Positions 1 to 7,446 of a stretch of 42,928 nt of DNA are shown here, one piece after another; the first letter of the stretch is position 1, and each line of letters opens with the position of its first letter. The notes under the pieces are model-generated. The model worked only from the letters and a program-made list of their open reading frames with translations, ran no database searches and was not told the origin of the DNA. Both the position numbers and the translations under genes were made by a program. This DNA is from an uncultured Lachnospiraceae bacterium (GTDB lineage: Bacteria > Bacillota > Clostridia > Lachnospirales > Lachnospiraceae). The stretch lies in contig CANRHU010000026.1 in assembly GCA_947630485.1 (NCBI GenBank), positions 1 through 42,928 of the forward strand, given 5' to 3'.

Positions 1-1053
1 GTTAATACTTCAAAACCCTTCAATCTTCTGCGATCCTGCTGCCCGGATCTAGTTTACGATCATCTGGATGTCGTGGTAATGAGAAACAACGGGAAGTCTG
101 AGGACAGCTGCCCCGACACGGAAACTGATTTACAGGAAAGGTGCGACCCAGGCATCGTCGTAGTCCCGAAATCGTTACCGGGCAATAGCAAAAAGATAAC
201 AATACCGATGCAGGTTTCAGAAAGGCCGGACGACACGCTGCCCTCTCCGATCACACCTTTTGATTCCTGTGTGATGGATGCCGTTTATAGCTTGTTCCGC
301 GCTGGGCACCGTGATTTCACACCGGAAATGATCCTAAATATTATGGATGGCTATTCCGGCGTTAATGTTTCTCGGCAGCGGCTGCGCAAAGTCATAGCGA
401 GCATCAATCGAATGTCAGTAATCCAAATCAAGCTCAACTGTTATAACGAATTTTCTGTACGCGGGATCAAAGGTAGAAATAAGTTCGATTCGACCTTGTT
501 AAAAGTTAATAAGCATATGTCCCGGGCAGGGGACCCCGCCACAGTGCGTGCCTATACGCTGCTTGAGAAGCCTGTAATGTATGCGTATGCGGAGAAGGTG
601 AAGCAAATCGACAGATACCCGGTATCTTTTTTAGCAGACAAGCCATCGGCAGTAACCATCGGAACAGAGAAGCCAGGGGCAAACCAAAAAAGTGAACCTC
701 GTACCCGGCGCAGCCTGGTCGATGAAGACACGGTGTTACGACAATGCATAATGCGCAGGATCCTGGCTATGAAAAACATGAACAACCACTACGATTCAGT
801 CAAGATCGCGTACGACTACCGGAAAGGCACTCTCCATAAGGGCCTGTTTTCTGAGATCGGTGTTGATCTGGATCAGTATTCAAACCCGCGCAAAAAGCGG
901 GCACAGCTTCATCATAAGGTCATGAAGTTTCTGGATGGTCTGGTTGAACAGGGTTTTATCGTAGGTTATGGCCCTTATTGGCACAAGAATACTGCGCCGC
1001 AAAAAGAACCGATTGCAGGCGTTAAGATTTTTTTGAATGAGGAGGAGGACTGA
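1..1053 (+). CDS. Possible winged-helix replication initiator-like protein, perhaps 5'-partial
   Basis: I do not recognise the family with certainty. The reading frame is open from base 1, so the gene may begin outside the window. Inside it, GTG at 73 and ATG at 79 are possible starts, but neither has a clear ribosome site. Counting from the GTG the protein has 326 residues. The part around residues 80-140 (DAVYSLFRAG, then VSRQRLRKVIASINRM) looks like a winged-helix DNA-binding domain of the sort found in plasmid or phage replication initiators. The middle is basic and low in hydrophobic residues, and a second helical segment lies near residues 215-300. The stop is 3 nt before the next ATG, and the ribosome site of the DnaB-like gene lies inside this gene's last codons, so the two are co-translated. 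The pairing suggests an initiator plus helicase (or loader) module of a mobile element. The function is inference. Confidence 0.45.
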   Translation, partial: VNTSKPFNLLRSCCPDLVYDHLDVVVMRNNGKSEDSCPDTETDLQERCDPGIVVVPKSLPGNSKKITIPMQVSERPDDTLPSPITPFDSCVMDAVYSLFRAGHRDFTPEMILNIMDGYSGVNVSRQRLRKVIASINRMSVIQIKLNCYNEFSVRGIKGRNKFDSTLLKVNKHMSRAGDPATVRAYTLLEKPVMYAYAEKVKQIDRYPVSFLADKPSAVTIGTEKPGANQKSEPRTRRSLVDEDTVLRQCIMRRILAMKNMNNHYDSVKIAYDYRKGTLHKGLFSEIGVDLDQYSNPRKKRAQLHHKVMKFLDGLVEQGFIVGYGPYWHKNTAPQKEPIAGVKIFLNEEED

Positions 1054-1056
1054 GTT

Positions 1057-2121
1057 ATGCCACAGCAAGAGCGCGTACATTTTGACCTGGCATCGATTCA
1101 GAGTGCGAGTCGTGCAACGATATTGAGTAAAATTTTTGAACCGGGTAACGAACTGCGAATGGAATACATTCCGACTGGGTTTCCCCGGCTGGACGGCGCA
1201 CTGGGCGGAGGCCTCACGCCGGGCCTTACCTGCCTGGGCGCGGTGTCCGGTGTCGGTAAGACGACCCTCGCCATGCAGATTGCAGCACAGATCGCCGGGA
1301 GCAACCGGCCCGTTATTGTGTTCTCGCTGGAAATGTCCAGAAACTCGCTGGCCGTGAAGGAGTTAAGCCGTCAGACATATCTGATGACGGCAGACCGTCC
1401 CAGCCTGGCGAAGGATTACAATTTCCTGACGTCCGCGGCGATGGATCATTTGTTGCCCGAGGAGCGCGCGGTTATCGAAGCCGCCAACGACAAGGCTATT
1501 GAGCAGGGCATCTACGTCGTAGACACGGATATCATGCACAGCAAGGGGATCACAGCTAACGACATAGACAACTTTATCGACGATTACCTTACGGTGTGCC
1601 GTCCGGACAAGACGCCTGTCGTCATCGTCGATTACCTGCAGATCATGCCCTCCCCGAATGACACCTTGCAGGAGAGGCAGGCTATCGATAAGAATGTCGG
1701 TGCCCTCCGACTCACCGCGAACAACTATCACGTACCTGTCATCATGATCTCAGCCCTGAACAGGGAGAGCTACGCTGATCCCGTATCGTTAGCGTCATTT
1801 AAGGGCAGCGGCGGGATTGAATATCAATGCGATACGGTCCTGGCATTACAGATGTCTGGAATCGGCATTAAGAATTACAACGACCAAAAGGTCCGATGTG
1901 CCAACCCACGTGAGGTCGACTTGGTTGTCCTGAAACAGCGGAACGGCCCGGTCGGGATTACGATTCCCTTCCGGTATTACTGCCGTTATAGCCATTTCGA
2001 GGAAACAATAAAGCAGCCGCCGCAGGTAACCGAAACAGCCGTAAGGGAGCCACAGGGCATCACGGCGCCGCGGGCAAAACGCAGCGGCACAAAAGCGCCA
2101 AAGCGGAAAACCTTGGTGTAA
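1057..2121 (+). CDS. DnaB-like RecA-fold ATPase (helicase C-terminal domain)
   Basis: This 354-residue P-loop ATPase resembles the C-terminal motor of replicative DnaB helicase. Walker A is GAVSGVGKT at residues 61-69. FSLEMS follows near 89-94. Walker B PVVIVDYLQIM is at about 187-197, and PVIMISALNRESY near 227-239 matches DnaB motif H3. FKGSGGIEYQCDTVL near 248-262 fits motif H4. The N-terminal DnaG-interaction domain of full DnaB (about 450 residues) is missing, as in phage and plasmid DnaB-like proteins. The C-terminal tail is basic and low in complexity. The start at 1057 follows GGAGGAGGAC, which overlaps the end of the upstream gene. The likely role is helicase or loader in mobile-element replication. 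A RadA/KaiC-like ATPase is the main alternative. Confidence 0.75.
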   Translation: MPQQERVHFDLASIQSASRATILSKIFEPGNELRMEYIPTGFPRLDGALGGGLTPGLTCLGAVSGVGKTTLAMQIAAQIAGSNRPVIVFSLEMSRNSLAVKELSRQTYLMTADRPSLAKDYNFLTSAAMDHLLPEERAVIEAANDKAIEQGIYVVDTDIMHSKGITANDIDNFIDDYLTVCRPDKTPVVIVDYLQIMPSPNDTLQERQAIDKNVGALRLTANNYHVPVIMISALNRESYADPVSLASFKGSGGIEYQCDTVLALQMSGIGIKNYNDQKVRCANPREVDLVVLKQRNGPVGITIPFRYYCRYSHFEETIKQPPQVTETAVREPQGITAPRAKRSGTKAPKRKTLV

Positions 2122-2565
2122 TGCCCGGATGACGGCCCAACGGTAACAGGAAACCAACGCGCATGTACTGGCTTCTTCTTTTATTGCCCGATGCAGGCTG
2201 GCAACCTAATGCGTCACCATCGCTCTCCTGCCGCATATAAGTTAGTTTTGTGTTGCAAAGAAAATACCTCAACATATGCAGGAATCTCTTGAAGTTTATT
2301 CAGAGGATAAGAATCATTCTGGTCCGCCAGACAGAGAATATAGATGTGATGCTGTAATCGAAGGACTTCTGCGGGATTTAAACTCGTATTCTATCTAAAG
2401 GCCGGCCAATGGGTCATGATGACATGATTGACGTTAACGTCCGCGGAAAGTCTTGCAGGCCGCAAAATTCTGGACTTTTTCTTTGATTAATGGTATAACC
2501 AAGTACCAGGGATAGATATTGTTGCCCATTGACATCGTTTGTAAGTATAAGATGAGGTATGTAAT
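2122..2565. other. 444-bp intergenic region, no gene seen
   Basis: No convincing ORF, RNA gene or strong promoter is seen. The stretch is more AT-rich towards its right end, where the leader of the 2'-phosphotransferase gene lies (GATGAGGT at about 2550-2557 in front of a TTG start). Confidence 0.4.
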
Positions 2566-3129
2566 TTGCAATACGTCAAACTAAGCAAGTATATAAGTTA
2601 TGTCCTGCGTCACAATCCTGAGGCCGCAGGCATTACCCTGGATGAGCATGGCTGGGCCGTCGTGGATGATCTGATCGATGGAGTATCGAAAACCCAACCC
2701 ATCACCAGGGATGTGCTGGAGGAAATCGTGCGCACGGACGCAAAGCAGAGATATTCCATCAGCAGCGATGGAACACGCATCCGGGCAAATCACGGGCACA
2801 GTGTGAAAGTGGATCCGGAGCCGGAGGAAATGGAACCGCCGGAGTTCCTTTATCATGGTACGGCGGAAAAAAGCATCGGGAGCATCCTTGAAAAAGGGAT
2901 CCTGCCGATGGAGCGAATATATGTCCATATTTCGGAGGATGTCGGAACGGCGGTGGAGGTAGGCCGCCGCCACGGCAAACCAGTGGTGTTCAGGATCAAA
3001 AGCGGGGAGATTCACAGGGATGGGTACCCGTTCTTCCGCTCCGTCAACGGCCTATGGCTTGCCGGAGAAGTACCGCCGCGCTACTTGGAGCTGCTGAACG
3101 ATCCGCACACCGAGTCTAAGGAGAAATAA
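2566..3129 (+). CDS. kptA: RNA 2'-phosphotransferase, KptA/Tpt1 family
   Basis: This is a 187-residue protein with the full Tpt1/KptA pattern: LSKYISYVLRHNPEAAG at the N terminus, the winged segment HGWAVVDDLI, RYSISSDGTRIRANHGH near residues 63-79, YHGT, VHIS, and the end segment GLWLAGEVPPRYLE. Members of this family transfer an internal RNA 2'-phosphate to NAD+, releasing nicotinamide and ADP-ribose 1'',2''-cyclic phosphate. The conserved Arg and His of the LRHNP and RANHGH motifs are present. The start is TTG, chosen because the homology begins at once and GATGAGGT lies just upstream. The next gene starts 5 nt after the stop, with its ribosome site inside this gene's last codons. Bacterial substrates of KptA are generally unknown, and so the physiological role is open. 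Confidence 0.9.
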   Translation: MQYVKLSKYISYVLRHNPEAAGITLDEHGWAVVDDLIDGVSKTQPITRDVLEEIVRTDAKQRYSISSDGTRIRANHGHSVKVDPEPEEMEPPEFLYHGTAEKSIGSILEKGILPMERIYVHISEDVGTAVEVGRRHGKPVVFRIKSGEIHRDGYPFFRSVNGLWLAGEVPPRYLELLNDPHTESKEK

Positions 3130-3134
3130 AGAAA

Positions 3135-3893
3135 ATGATCTATATAACCGGCGACTGCCATGCAGACTTCAGAAGGTTTGAGAAGCGGCGCTTTCGGGAA
3201 CAGGAAGGAATGACAAAGGACGACTATGTCCTTATCTGCGGCGATTTCGGCGGTGTGTGGTACGGCGATGACGGGGAACGGAAACGGCTGCGGGAACTGA
3301 GCAACCGCAGTTTTACGACTCTGTTTGTCGATGGGAACCACGAAAATTTCGATCTTTTGTACAAATATCCGGTAGTGGATTTTCACGGCGGAAAAGCGCA
3401 CCGGATCATGCCGCACATCTACCACCTCATGCGCGGGGAAGTTTTTGAGCTGGAGGGTATGTCTTTCTTCGCTTTCGGCGGGGCTTCATCACGCGACATC
3501 CAGGACGGGATTCTGGACCGCGCCGCCTTCGTAAGTGACGAAGCATTTCGCCGCGAGTGTCACGCTATGAACCGCGCCGGCAAGCTGTACCGCGTAATCC
3601 ACGAATCATGGTGGCCCGAGGAACTGCCAAGTGCCTCGGAAATGGAGAACGGCATCAGGAACCTGGAAAAGCACGGCGGCAAGGTAGACTATGTCATCAC
3701 CCACTGCCTGCCCACCAGTATCCAGGCAAGATTTAGCGAAGGGCTTTACAAACCAAACATGTTGACGGACTACCTCGACCTGATCGAGCGTTCTGCAGAA
3801 TACAAAAGATGGTACTGCGGTCATTACCATATCAACGAACGGATACTCGATAAGGTTGAAATCCTGTACGAGGGCATTGCGAAGATCCACTGA
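3135..3893 (+). CDS. Calcineurin-like metallophosphoesterase
   Basis: This 252-residue protein has the metallophosphoesterase metal motifs in order: GDCHADFRRF near residues 6-15 (GDxH), ICGDFGGVW near 34-42 (GDxG), VDGNHENFDLL near 67-77 (GNHE), YVITHCLP near residue 190, and WYCGHYHIN near 232-240 (GHxH). It should be a cytosolic two-metal phosphoesterase, with unknown substrate. Translation is coupled to kptA: AAGGAG lies in the last kptA codons and the gap is 5 nt. The pairing suggests a role in RNA-end or nucleotide 2'-phosphate metabolism, which is inference. A bidirectional terminator follows at 3951-4000. Confidence 0.88.
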   Translation: MIYITGDCHADFRRFEKRRFREQEGMTKDDYVLICGDFGGVWYGDDGERKRLRELSNRSFTTLFVDGNHENFDLLYKYPVVDFHGGKAHRIMPHIYHLMRGEVFELEGMSFFAFGGASSRDIQDGILDRAAFVSDEAFRRECHAMNRAGKLYRVIHESWWPEELPSASEMENGIRNLEKHGGKVDYVITHCLPTSIQARFSEGLYKPNMLTDYLDLIERSAEYKRWYCGHYHINERILDKVEILYEGIAKIH

Positions 3894-3902
3894 TTTTCAT
3901 TC

Positions 3903-3950
3903 AAATACAACAAACGCGTCACTGGCGCGTTTGTTGCATACTGACGTAAC
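3903..3950 (+). repeat. Hairpin repeat, copy 1
   Basis: AAATAC (3903-3908) is followed by a perfect 10-bp stem, AACAAACGCG (3909-3918) and CGCGTTTGTT (3926-3935), around loop TCACTGG. GCATACTGACGTAAC (3936-3950) follows. The architecture matches the copies at 4997, 6777, 6816, 13495, 13534, 25975 and 33989, but the stem bases differ. The repeat lies between the metallophosphoesterase stop and the terminator. Confidence 0.8.
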
Positions 3951-4000
3951 AAAAAAGAGTACCAGCCGTTCCTGACGGATAAGCTGATACTCTTATTTTT
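3951..4000. terminator. Bidirectional intrinsic terminator
   Basis: The 12-bp stem AAGAGTACCAGC (3955-3966) pairs with GCTGATACTCTT (3983-3994), with one wobble pair and a nested CCGT/ACGG stem in the loop. It is flanked by an A-run on the left and a T-rich run on the right. It can end the metallophosphoesterase transcript on plus and the PIN toxin transcript on minus. A near-identical hairpin is at 4934-4981. Confidence 0.75.
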
Positions 4001-4080
4001 ACATCCGTTCCTGCATCGATTGGGGGCAAATTGAGATCATTTGGATCAGTCGTCCCCCGAAAAAAGCGCAAATACCCTAG
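4001..4080. repeat. Left copy of an ~80-bp direct repeat flanking the PIN module
   Basis: The first 23 bases (ACATCCGTTCCTGCATCGAT, then TGG) recur exactly at 5126-5148. The alignment continues less perfectly to a shared CCCGAAAAA and AAATAC near 4058-4077 and 5186-5201. The PIN toxin-antitoxin pair lies between the copies. This could be a segmental duplication or the flanks of an insertion. Confidence 0.6.
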
Positions 4081-4151
4081 CCCATGTATTTCTACGTTTC
4101 TGCCGCTATCCGTACCGCTGTCTGGTACAAAAATGGTACAGATCCGCCGGA

Positions 4152-4568
4152 TCAGAGCATCTCACAAAATTCATCCGGATCTACACAAGGTATACTGCCG
4201 CCAACAAAATCATTGCGATTCCTTGTCACAATATAATCCGCCCGGAAGGACACCGCACACTGCATCTGCAAACAGTCCTCAAAATCAGAGAAATTGTCGT
4301 CTGCTAACGCATCCAGTATTTTTGCCTTATCGATCCCCTCTACCTCAAACAGTTCACACAGATTCCGCAAAATACTCTTTCGCTCATCCACACTGTACGC
4401 TTTCCTCAATATGAAAAAAATATTAGATACAGAATGTGCCGCAATACAGCCTGTTACCCTATTTTGTTTGCATGCGACCAGGATTCTTCTGGCTGCTGAA
4501 TCAAAAGGACTCCGGCACAGTATATAATCAAGAAGAATGTTAGTATCAACTAATATCCGCATTCCCAT
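4152..4568 (-). CDS. PIN-domain ribonuclease toxin (VapC-like)
   Basis: This is a 138-residue PIN-domain protein. MRILVDTNILLDYI at the N terminus holds the first acidic residue, FSDFEDCLQ near residues 93-101 holds the central acidic residues, and YIVTRNRNDF near 111-120 holds the last conserved Asp of the Mg2+-dependent RNase site. The length is typical of VapC-like toxins. The start overlaps the end of the upstream small gene by about 23 nt, a normal antitoxin-toxin arrangement. GAGAGGAAA precedes ATG 4568; ATG 4562 is an alternative. It probably cleaves RNA when released from its antitoxin. The target is not predictable from the sequence. Confidence 0.82.
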   Translation of the reverse strand: MGMRILVDTNILLDYILCRSPFDSAARRILVACKQNRVTGCIAAHSVSNIFFILRKAYSVDERKSILRNLCELFEVEGIDKAKILDALADDNFSDFEDCLQMQCAVSFRADYIVTRNRNDFVGGSIPCVDPDEFCEML

Positions 4569-4788
4569 ACTTTTCCTCTCTGTAATTTTTTAGCTCCCTG
4601 TCATAATCTAACTCAGGAACGCTTTTCCTGAGATGTTCCAGTTCCTCAAATGCATGTTCTTTTGCAGTCAGTCGCTCTGTCCCATAAAGTCCATCTATCC
4701 CCTGCATGATCTGTATCATAAAATATAACTTGTCTTCCGGTATCCTTTCCAGTAGAGCCATAGCATCCTTTCTAAGCACAGTCATCAT
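4546..4788 (-). CDS. Putative antitoxin partner of the PIN toxin
   Basis: This 80-residue small acidic protein lies directly upstream of the PIN gene and overlaps it. The N-terminal half, LLERIPEDKLYFMIQIMQGI, is a short helical motif common to antitoxins paired with PIN proteins, and the charged C-terminal half is the likely toxin-wrapping tail. No classical AbrB, RHH or Phd signature is evident, so the DNA-binding mode is unclear. The assignment rests mainly on size, overlap and context. GGGAG lies upstream of the tandem ATG codons at 4788/4785. Confidence 0.65.
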   Translation of the reverse strand: MMTVLRKDAMALLERIPEDKLYFMIQIMQGIDGLYGTERLTAKEHAFEELEHLRKSVPELDYDRELKNYREEKYGNADIS

Positions 4789-4933
4789 TTATCACTCCCG
4801 TCACTCATATTATCATAAACAAGCCGTCAGTTGTCCGAATCAATGGACTTCCCGCTTCCATCCGCTAATGCCTTTATATTTATTATATCCGATGAATCTC
4901 CGTCCTTCAATCACTTTCTGTTGGCAAATTCAC

Positions 4934-4981
4934 AAAAAGAGTACCAGCCGCTCCTGATGGATAAGCTGATACTCTTTTTTT
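4934..4981. terminator. Bidirectional intrinsic terminator
   Basis: AAGAGTACCAGC (4937-4948) pairs with GCTGATACTCTT (4965-4976), followed by a T-run to 4981 on plus and by TTTTT on minus. It probably ends the lysS transcript on minus. It duplicates the hairpin at 3951-4000. Confidence 0.7.
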
Positions 4982-5029
4982 GTTACGTCAGTATGCGAAC
5001 AAAGCGCCAGCGACGCTTTGTTCGTATTG
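4982..5029 (-). repeat. Hairpin repeat, copy 2 (inverted)
   Basis: Read on minus: AATAC, then the perfect 10-bp stem GAACAAAGCG/CGCTTTGTTC (4997-5006 with 5014-5023), loop TCGCTGG, then GCATACTGACGTAAC (4982-4996). The downstream tail is identical to copy 1, but the stem differs and the orientation is opposite. Confidence 0.8.
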
Positions 5030-5125
5030 CGCACTTTTTAAATACGGCCCCGACGTCCTCAAAGTACACACCACGTGTACTTATAGGTCATTTTTATGCA
5101 CTTTCAGCCATATGCACATTTTCGA

Positions 5126-5205
5126 ACATCCGTTCCTGCATCGATTGGCGTCAAATTGGCGTCATTGGCGTCATCCGACACCCGAAAAACCGCGTAAATA
5201 CGTCA
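5126..5205. repeat. Right copy of the ~80-bp direct repeat
   Basis: This is the counterpart of 4001-4080, with 23 identical leading bases. It ends just after the lysS stop codon. Internally it holds three tandem ATTGGCGTC units, which in the left copy have diverged. Confidence 0.6.
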
Positions 5206-5209
5206 TTCT

Positions 5210-6703
5210 TTACGATAAAGTCTTCATTGTCGGGAACAGCAAAACATCCCGGATCGCCGGTGAATCCGTCAGAAGCATCACCAGGCGGTCGATGCCGTAG
5301 CCGATTCCTCCGGTCGGCGGCATACCGATCTCCAGGGCGTTTAAGAAGTCCTCGTCGGTATGGTTGGCTTCCTCGTCCCCGGCCGCGAACGCCGCCTCCT
5401 GGGCCGCGAAGCGGGCCCGCTGGTCGATCGGGTCGTTCAGCTCTGAGTAGGCGTTGCACATCTCGCGGGCGTAGATGAAGAGCTCAAAGCGCTCCACCAG
5501 CTCCGGCTTGTCTGGCTTGCGCTTGGTCAGAGGGCTGACCTCCACCGGATGATCCATGATAAAGGTCGGCTGAATCAGATGCTCCTCCACAAACTCCTCG
5601 AAGAAAAGGTTGATGATGTCGCCGCGGACGTGGCGTGCCTCGTAGTGGACGCCCTTCTCATCCGCCAGCTTCCTCGCTTCCTCCGTGGTTTTAATCTCCT
5701 CGAAATCGATGCCGGTATATTTCTTAATGGCGTCGATCATGGTCAGGCGTTCGAAAGGCTTTCCGAGATCGATTTCCACGCCGGAATAAGTGATCATGGT
5801 CGTGCCGCAGACCTCCTGGGCCACATGGCGGAACATGTTCTCCGTCAGGTCCATCATGCCGTGGTAGTCCGTATACGCCTGATAGAGTTCCATCAGCGTA
5901 AATTCCGGATTATGCCTCGTGTCCAGGCCCTCATTGCGGAAGACGCGGCCAATCTCATAGACACGCTCCATACCGCCTACGATCAGACGCTTTAAGTACA
6001 GCTCCAGGGAAATACGCAGCTTTACATCCTCATCCAGGGCGTTATAATGGGTCTCAAAGGGCCGCGCCGCCGCGCCGCCTGCGTTGGAAACCAGCATCGG
6101 CGTCTCCACCTCCAAAAAGCCCTGTCCGTCCAGATAGCGGCGGATGCTGCTGATGATCTTCGAGCGCATGACGAACGTCTTCTTCACGTCCTCATTCATG
6201 ATCAGATCCACATACCGCTGACGGTAACGCATATCCGTGTTGGTCAGGCCATGGTACTTCTCAGGCAGAATCTGCAGACTCTTGCTCAAAAGCGTCAGGG
6301 AAGAAGCGTGGATCGAAATCTCGCCGGTTTTCGTGGTAAAGACCGTACCGCGGATCCCGATAATATCGCCGATATCCATTTTTTTGAAATCTTTATAGGA
6401 GTCCTCCCCGATGCTGTCGCGGGCCACATAGCACTGGATATCGCCCTTTAAATCCTGAAGGTTGCAGAAGGAGGCCTTGCCCATGATACGCCGGGACATC
6501 ATGCGCCCCGCGACGGAAACTTCCCTGCCCTCCCACTCTTCATAATTATCTTTAATGTCTGCGCTATGGACGGTCACATCGTACTTTGTGATTTGAAACG
6601 GATCCCGGCCCGCCGCCTGAAGCTCCGCAAGCTTATCCCTGCGCACCTTAAGAAGCTGGCTGACATCCTGGCTGCTGTTCTGTCCTGCTGTGAATTCTGG
6701 CAT
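5210..6703 (-). CDS. lysS: Lysyl-tRNA synthetase, class II
   Basis: This 497-residue enzyme charges tRNA-Lys with lysine using ATP in the cytosol. It has an N-terminal OB-fold anticodon-binding domain (about residues 55-145, with [18 protein letters not shown]) and a class II catalytic core. Motif 1 is [10 protein letters not shown] near 195-204, motif 2 is [18 protein letters not shown] near 252-269, and motif 3 is [14 protein letters not shown] near 465-478. The start at 6703 is chosen because AAGGAGAG lies 8-10 nt upstream of MPEFTAGQ. The in-frame ATG at 6721 lies upstream of that ribosome site. greA is 159 bp upstream, with tandem hairpin repeats between the two genes. Confidence 0.97.
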   Translation of the reverse strand: MPEFTAGQNSSQDVSQLLKVRRDKLAELQAAGRDPFQITKYDVTVHSADIKDNYEEWEGREVSVAGRMMSRRIMGKASFCNLQDLKGDIQCYVARDSIGEDSYKDFKKMDIGDIIGIRGTVFTTKTGEISIHASSLTLLSKSLQILPEKYHGLTNTDMRYRQRYVDLIMNEDVKKTFVMRSKIISSIRRYLDGQGFLEVETPMLVSNAGGAAARPFETHYNALDEDVKLRISLELYLKRLIVGGMERVYEIGRVFRNEGLDTRHNPEFTLMELYQAYTDYHGMMDLTENMFRHVAQEVCGTTMITYSGVEIDLGKPFERLTMIDAIKKYTGIDFEEIKTTEEARKLADEKGVHYEARHVRGDIINLFFEEFVEEHLIQPTFIMDHPVEVSPLTKRKPDKPELVERFELFIYAREMCNAYSELNDPIDQRARFAAQEAAFAAGDEEANHTDEDFLNALEIGMPPTGGIGYGIDRLVMLLTDSPAIRDVLLFPTMKTLS

Positions 6704-6770
6704 ATCGGTTCTCTCCTTCATTTTCTATCCCATAACGGCCAGCCCCGTCACCGGGCCGGCCGCCTGTTTT

Positions 6771-6849
6771 CCATTCAGAAAAGGTGCCCATGGCACACTT
6801 TCTGTATTTCCATGCGAAGAAAGCGCGAGTGACGCTTTCTTCGTATTTG
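6771..6849 (-). repeat. Tandem hairpin repeats, copies 3 and 4
   Basis: Read on minus: AAATAC, a perfect 10-bp stem GAAGAAAGCG/CGCTTTCTTC (6816-6842) with loop TCACTCG, the 12-nt linker GCATGGAAATAC (6804-6815), then a second, imperfect hairpin (6777-6803) and a degenerate linker GAATGGAAAAC. The period is 39 nt. A further GC-rich hairpin of the same 27-nt size lies at about 6736-6762. Confidence 0.8.
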
Positions 6850-6862
6850 ATACTTTGCCGGT

Positions 6863-7342
6863 TCAGACCCTTTGGATCTCCAGCACTTTATATTGAATGA
6901 CGCCGACCTGCGTCTCCACATCGACGACGTCTCCGACCTTCTTCCCGATCAGGGCCTTGCCCACCGGGGACTCATTGGAGATCTTGTTCTGGAGACTGTT
7001 GGCTTCCGTGGAGCCCACCAGGCGGAATTCCATCTCCTCGTCGAAGTCGATCTCATAGACTTTCACTTTGCAGCCGACACTGATCTTCTCCAGATCGACC
7101 TCATCCTCCACGACGACTTCCGCGTTCTTCAGAAGCTTCTCCAATTCCTCGATCCGAAGCTCGATATCCCTCTGCTCATCCTTCGCCGCGTCGTACTCGG
7201 CATTCTCTGAGAGATCCCCCTGCTCTCTGGCTTCCTTGATCTTCTCGGCCACTTCTTTTCTTCGGAACACTTTCAAATTCTGAAGCTCATCTTCATACTG
7301 CTTCAGCCCCGCATACGTTAAAATGTTCTTCTTCTCCGCCAT
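6863..7342 (-). CDS. greA: Transcription elongation factor GreA
   Basis: This 159-residue protein has the normal GreA length. It rescues backtracked RNA polymerase by stimulating cleavage of the 3' end of the transcript through the secondary channel. The N-terminal coiled-coil carries the tip motif EQGDLSENAEYDAAKDEQ (about residues 40-57), whose acidic residues help hold Mg2+ in the polymerase active site. The C-terminal FKBP-like domain contains SPVGKALIGKKVGDVVDV near 124-141. A consensus promoter lies at 7411-7439. GreA next to lysS is a common arrangement in Clostridia. Confidence 0.96.
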   Translation of the reverse strand: MAEKKNILTYAGLKQYEDELQNLKVFRRKEVAEKIKEAREQGDLSENAEYDAAKDEQRDIELRIEELEKLLKNAEVVVEDEVDLEKISVGCKVKVYEIDFDEEMEFRLVGSTEANSLQNKISNESPVGKALIGKKVGDVVDVETQVGVIQYKVLEIQRV

Positions 7343-7410
7343 AACTTCAGTTACCTTCCTTACAATTTAGTTCTTCGCAAAAAGCCCTTCCACTCTCTGC
7401 ATTACGCTGT

Positions 7411-7439
7411 ATTATATCCCAAGTGGTACATATTGTCAA
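7411..7439 (-). promoter_or_regulatory. Sigma-A promoter of greA
   Basis: On minus, TTGACA (7434-7439), a 17-bp spacer and TATAAT (7411-7416): a full consensus in both hexamers. It drives greA, and probably lysS by read-through. Confidence 0.9.
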
Positions 7440-7446
7440 GAAGCGA

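Larger units (their letters stand above)
4789..5209. other. 420-bp repeat-rich intergenic region
   Basis: There is no gene here. It holds a terminator hairpin (4934-4981), an inverted copy of the hairpin repeat (4982-5029), the right copy of the ~80-bp direct repeat (5126-5205), and three copies of TTGGCGTCA between 5144 and 5172. Apparent ORFs across it run through repeats and antisense lysS sequence. Confidence 0.6.

Noticed and set aside
4031-4957. Several plus-strand ORFs across the PIN/antitoxin region
   Set aside because: They are antisense to the toxin-antitoxin pair or run through repeats, with no ribosome sites.
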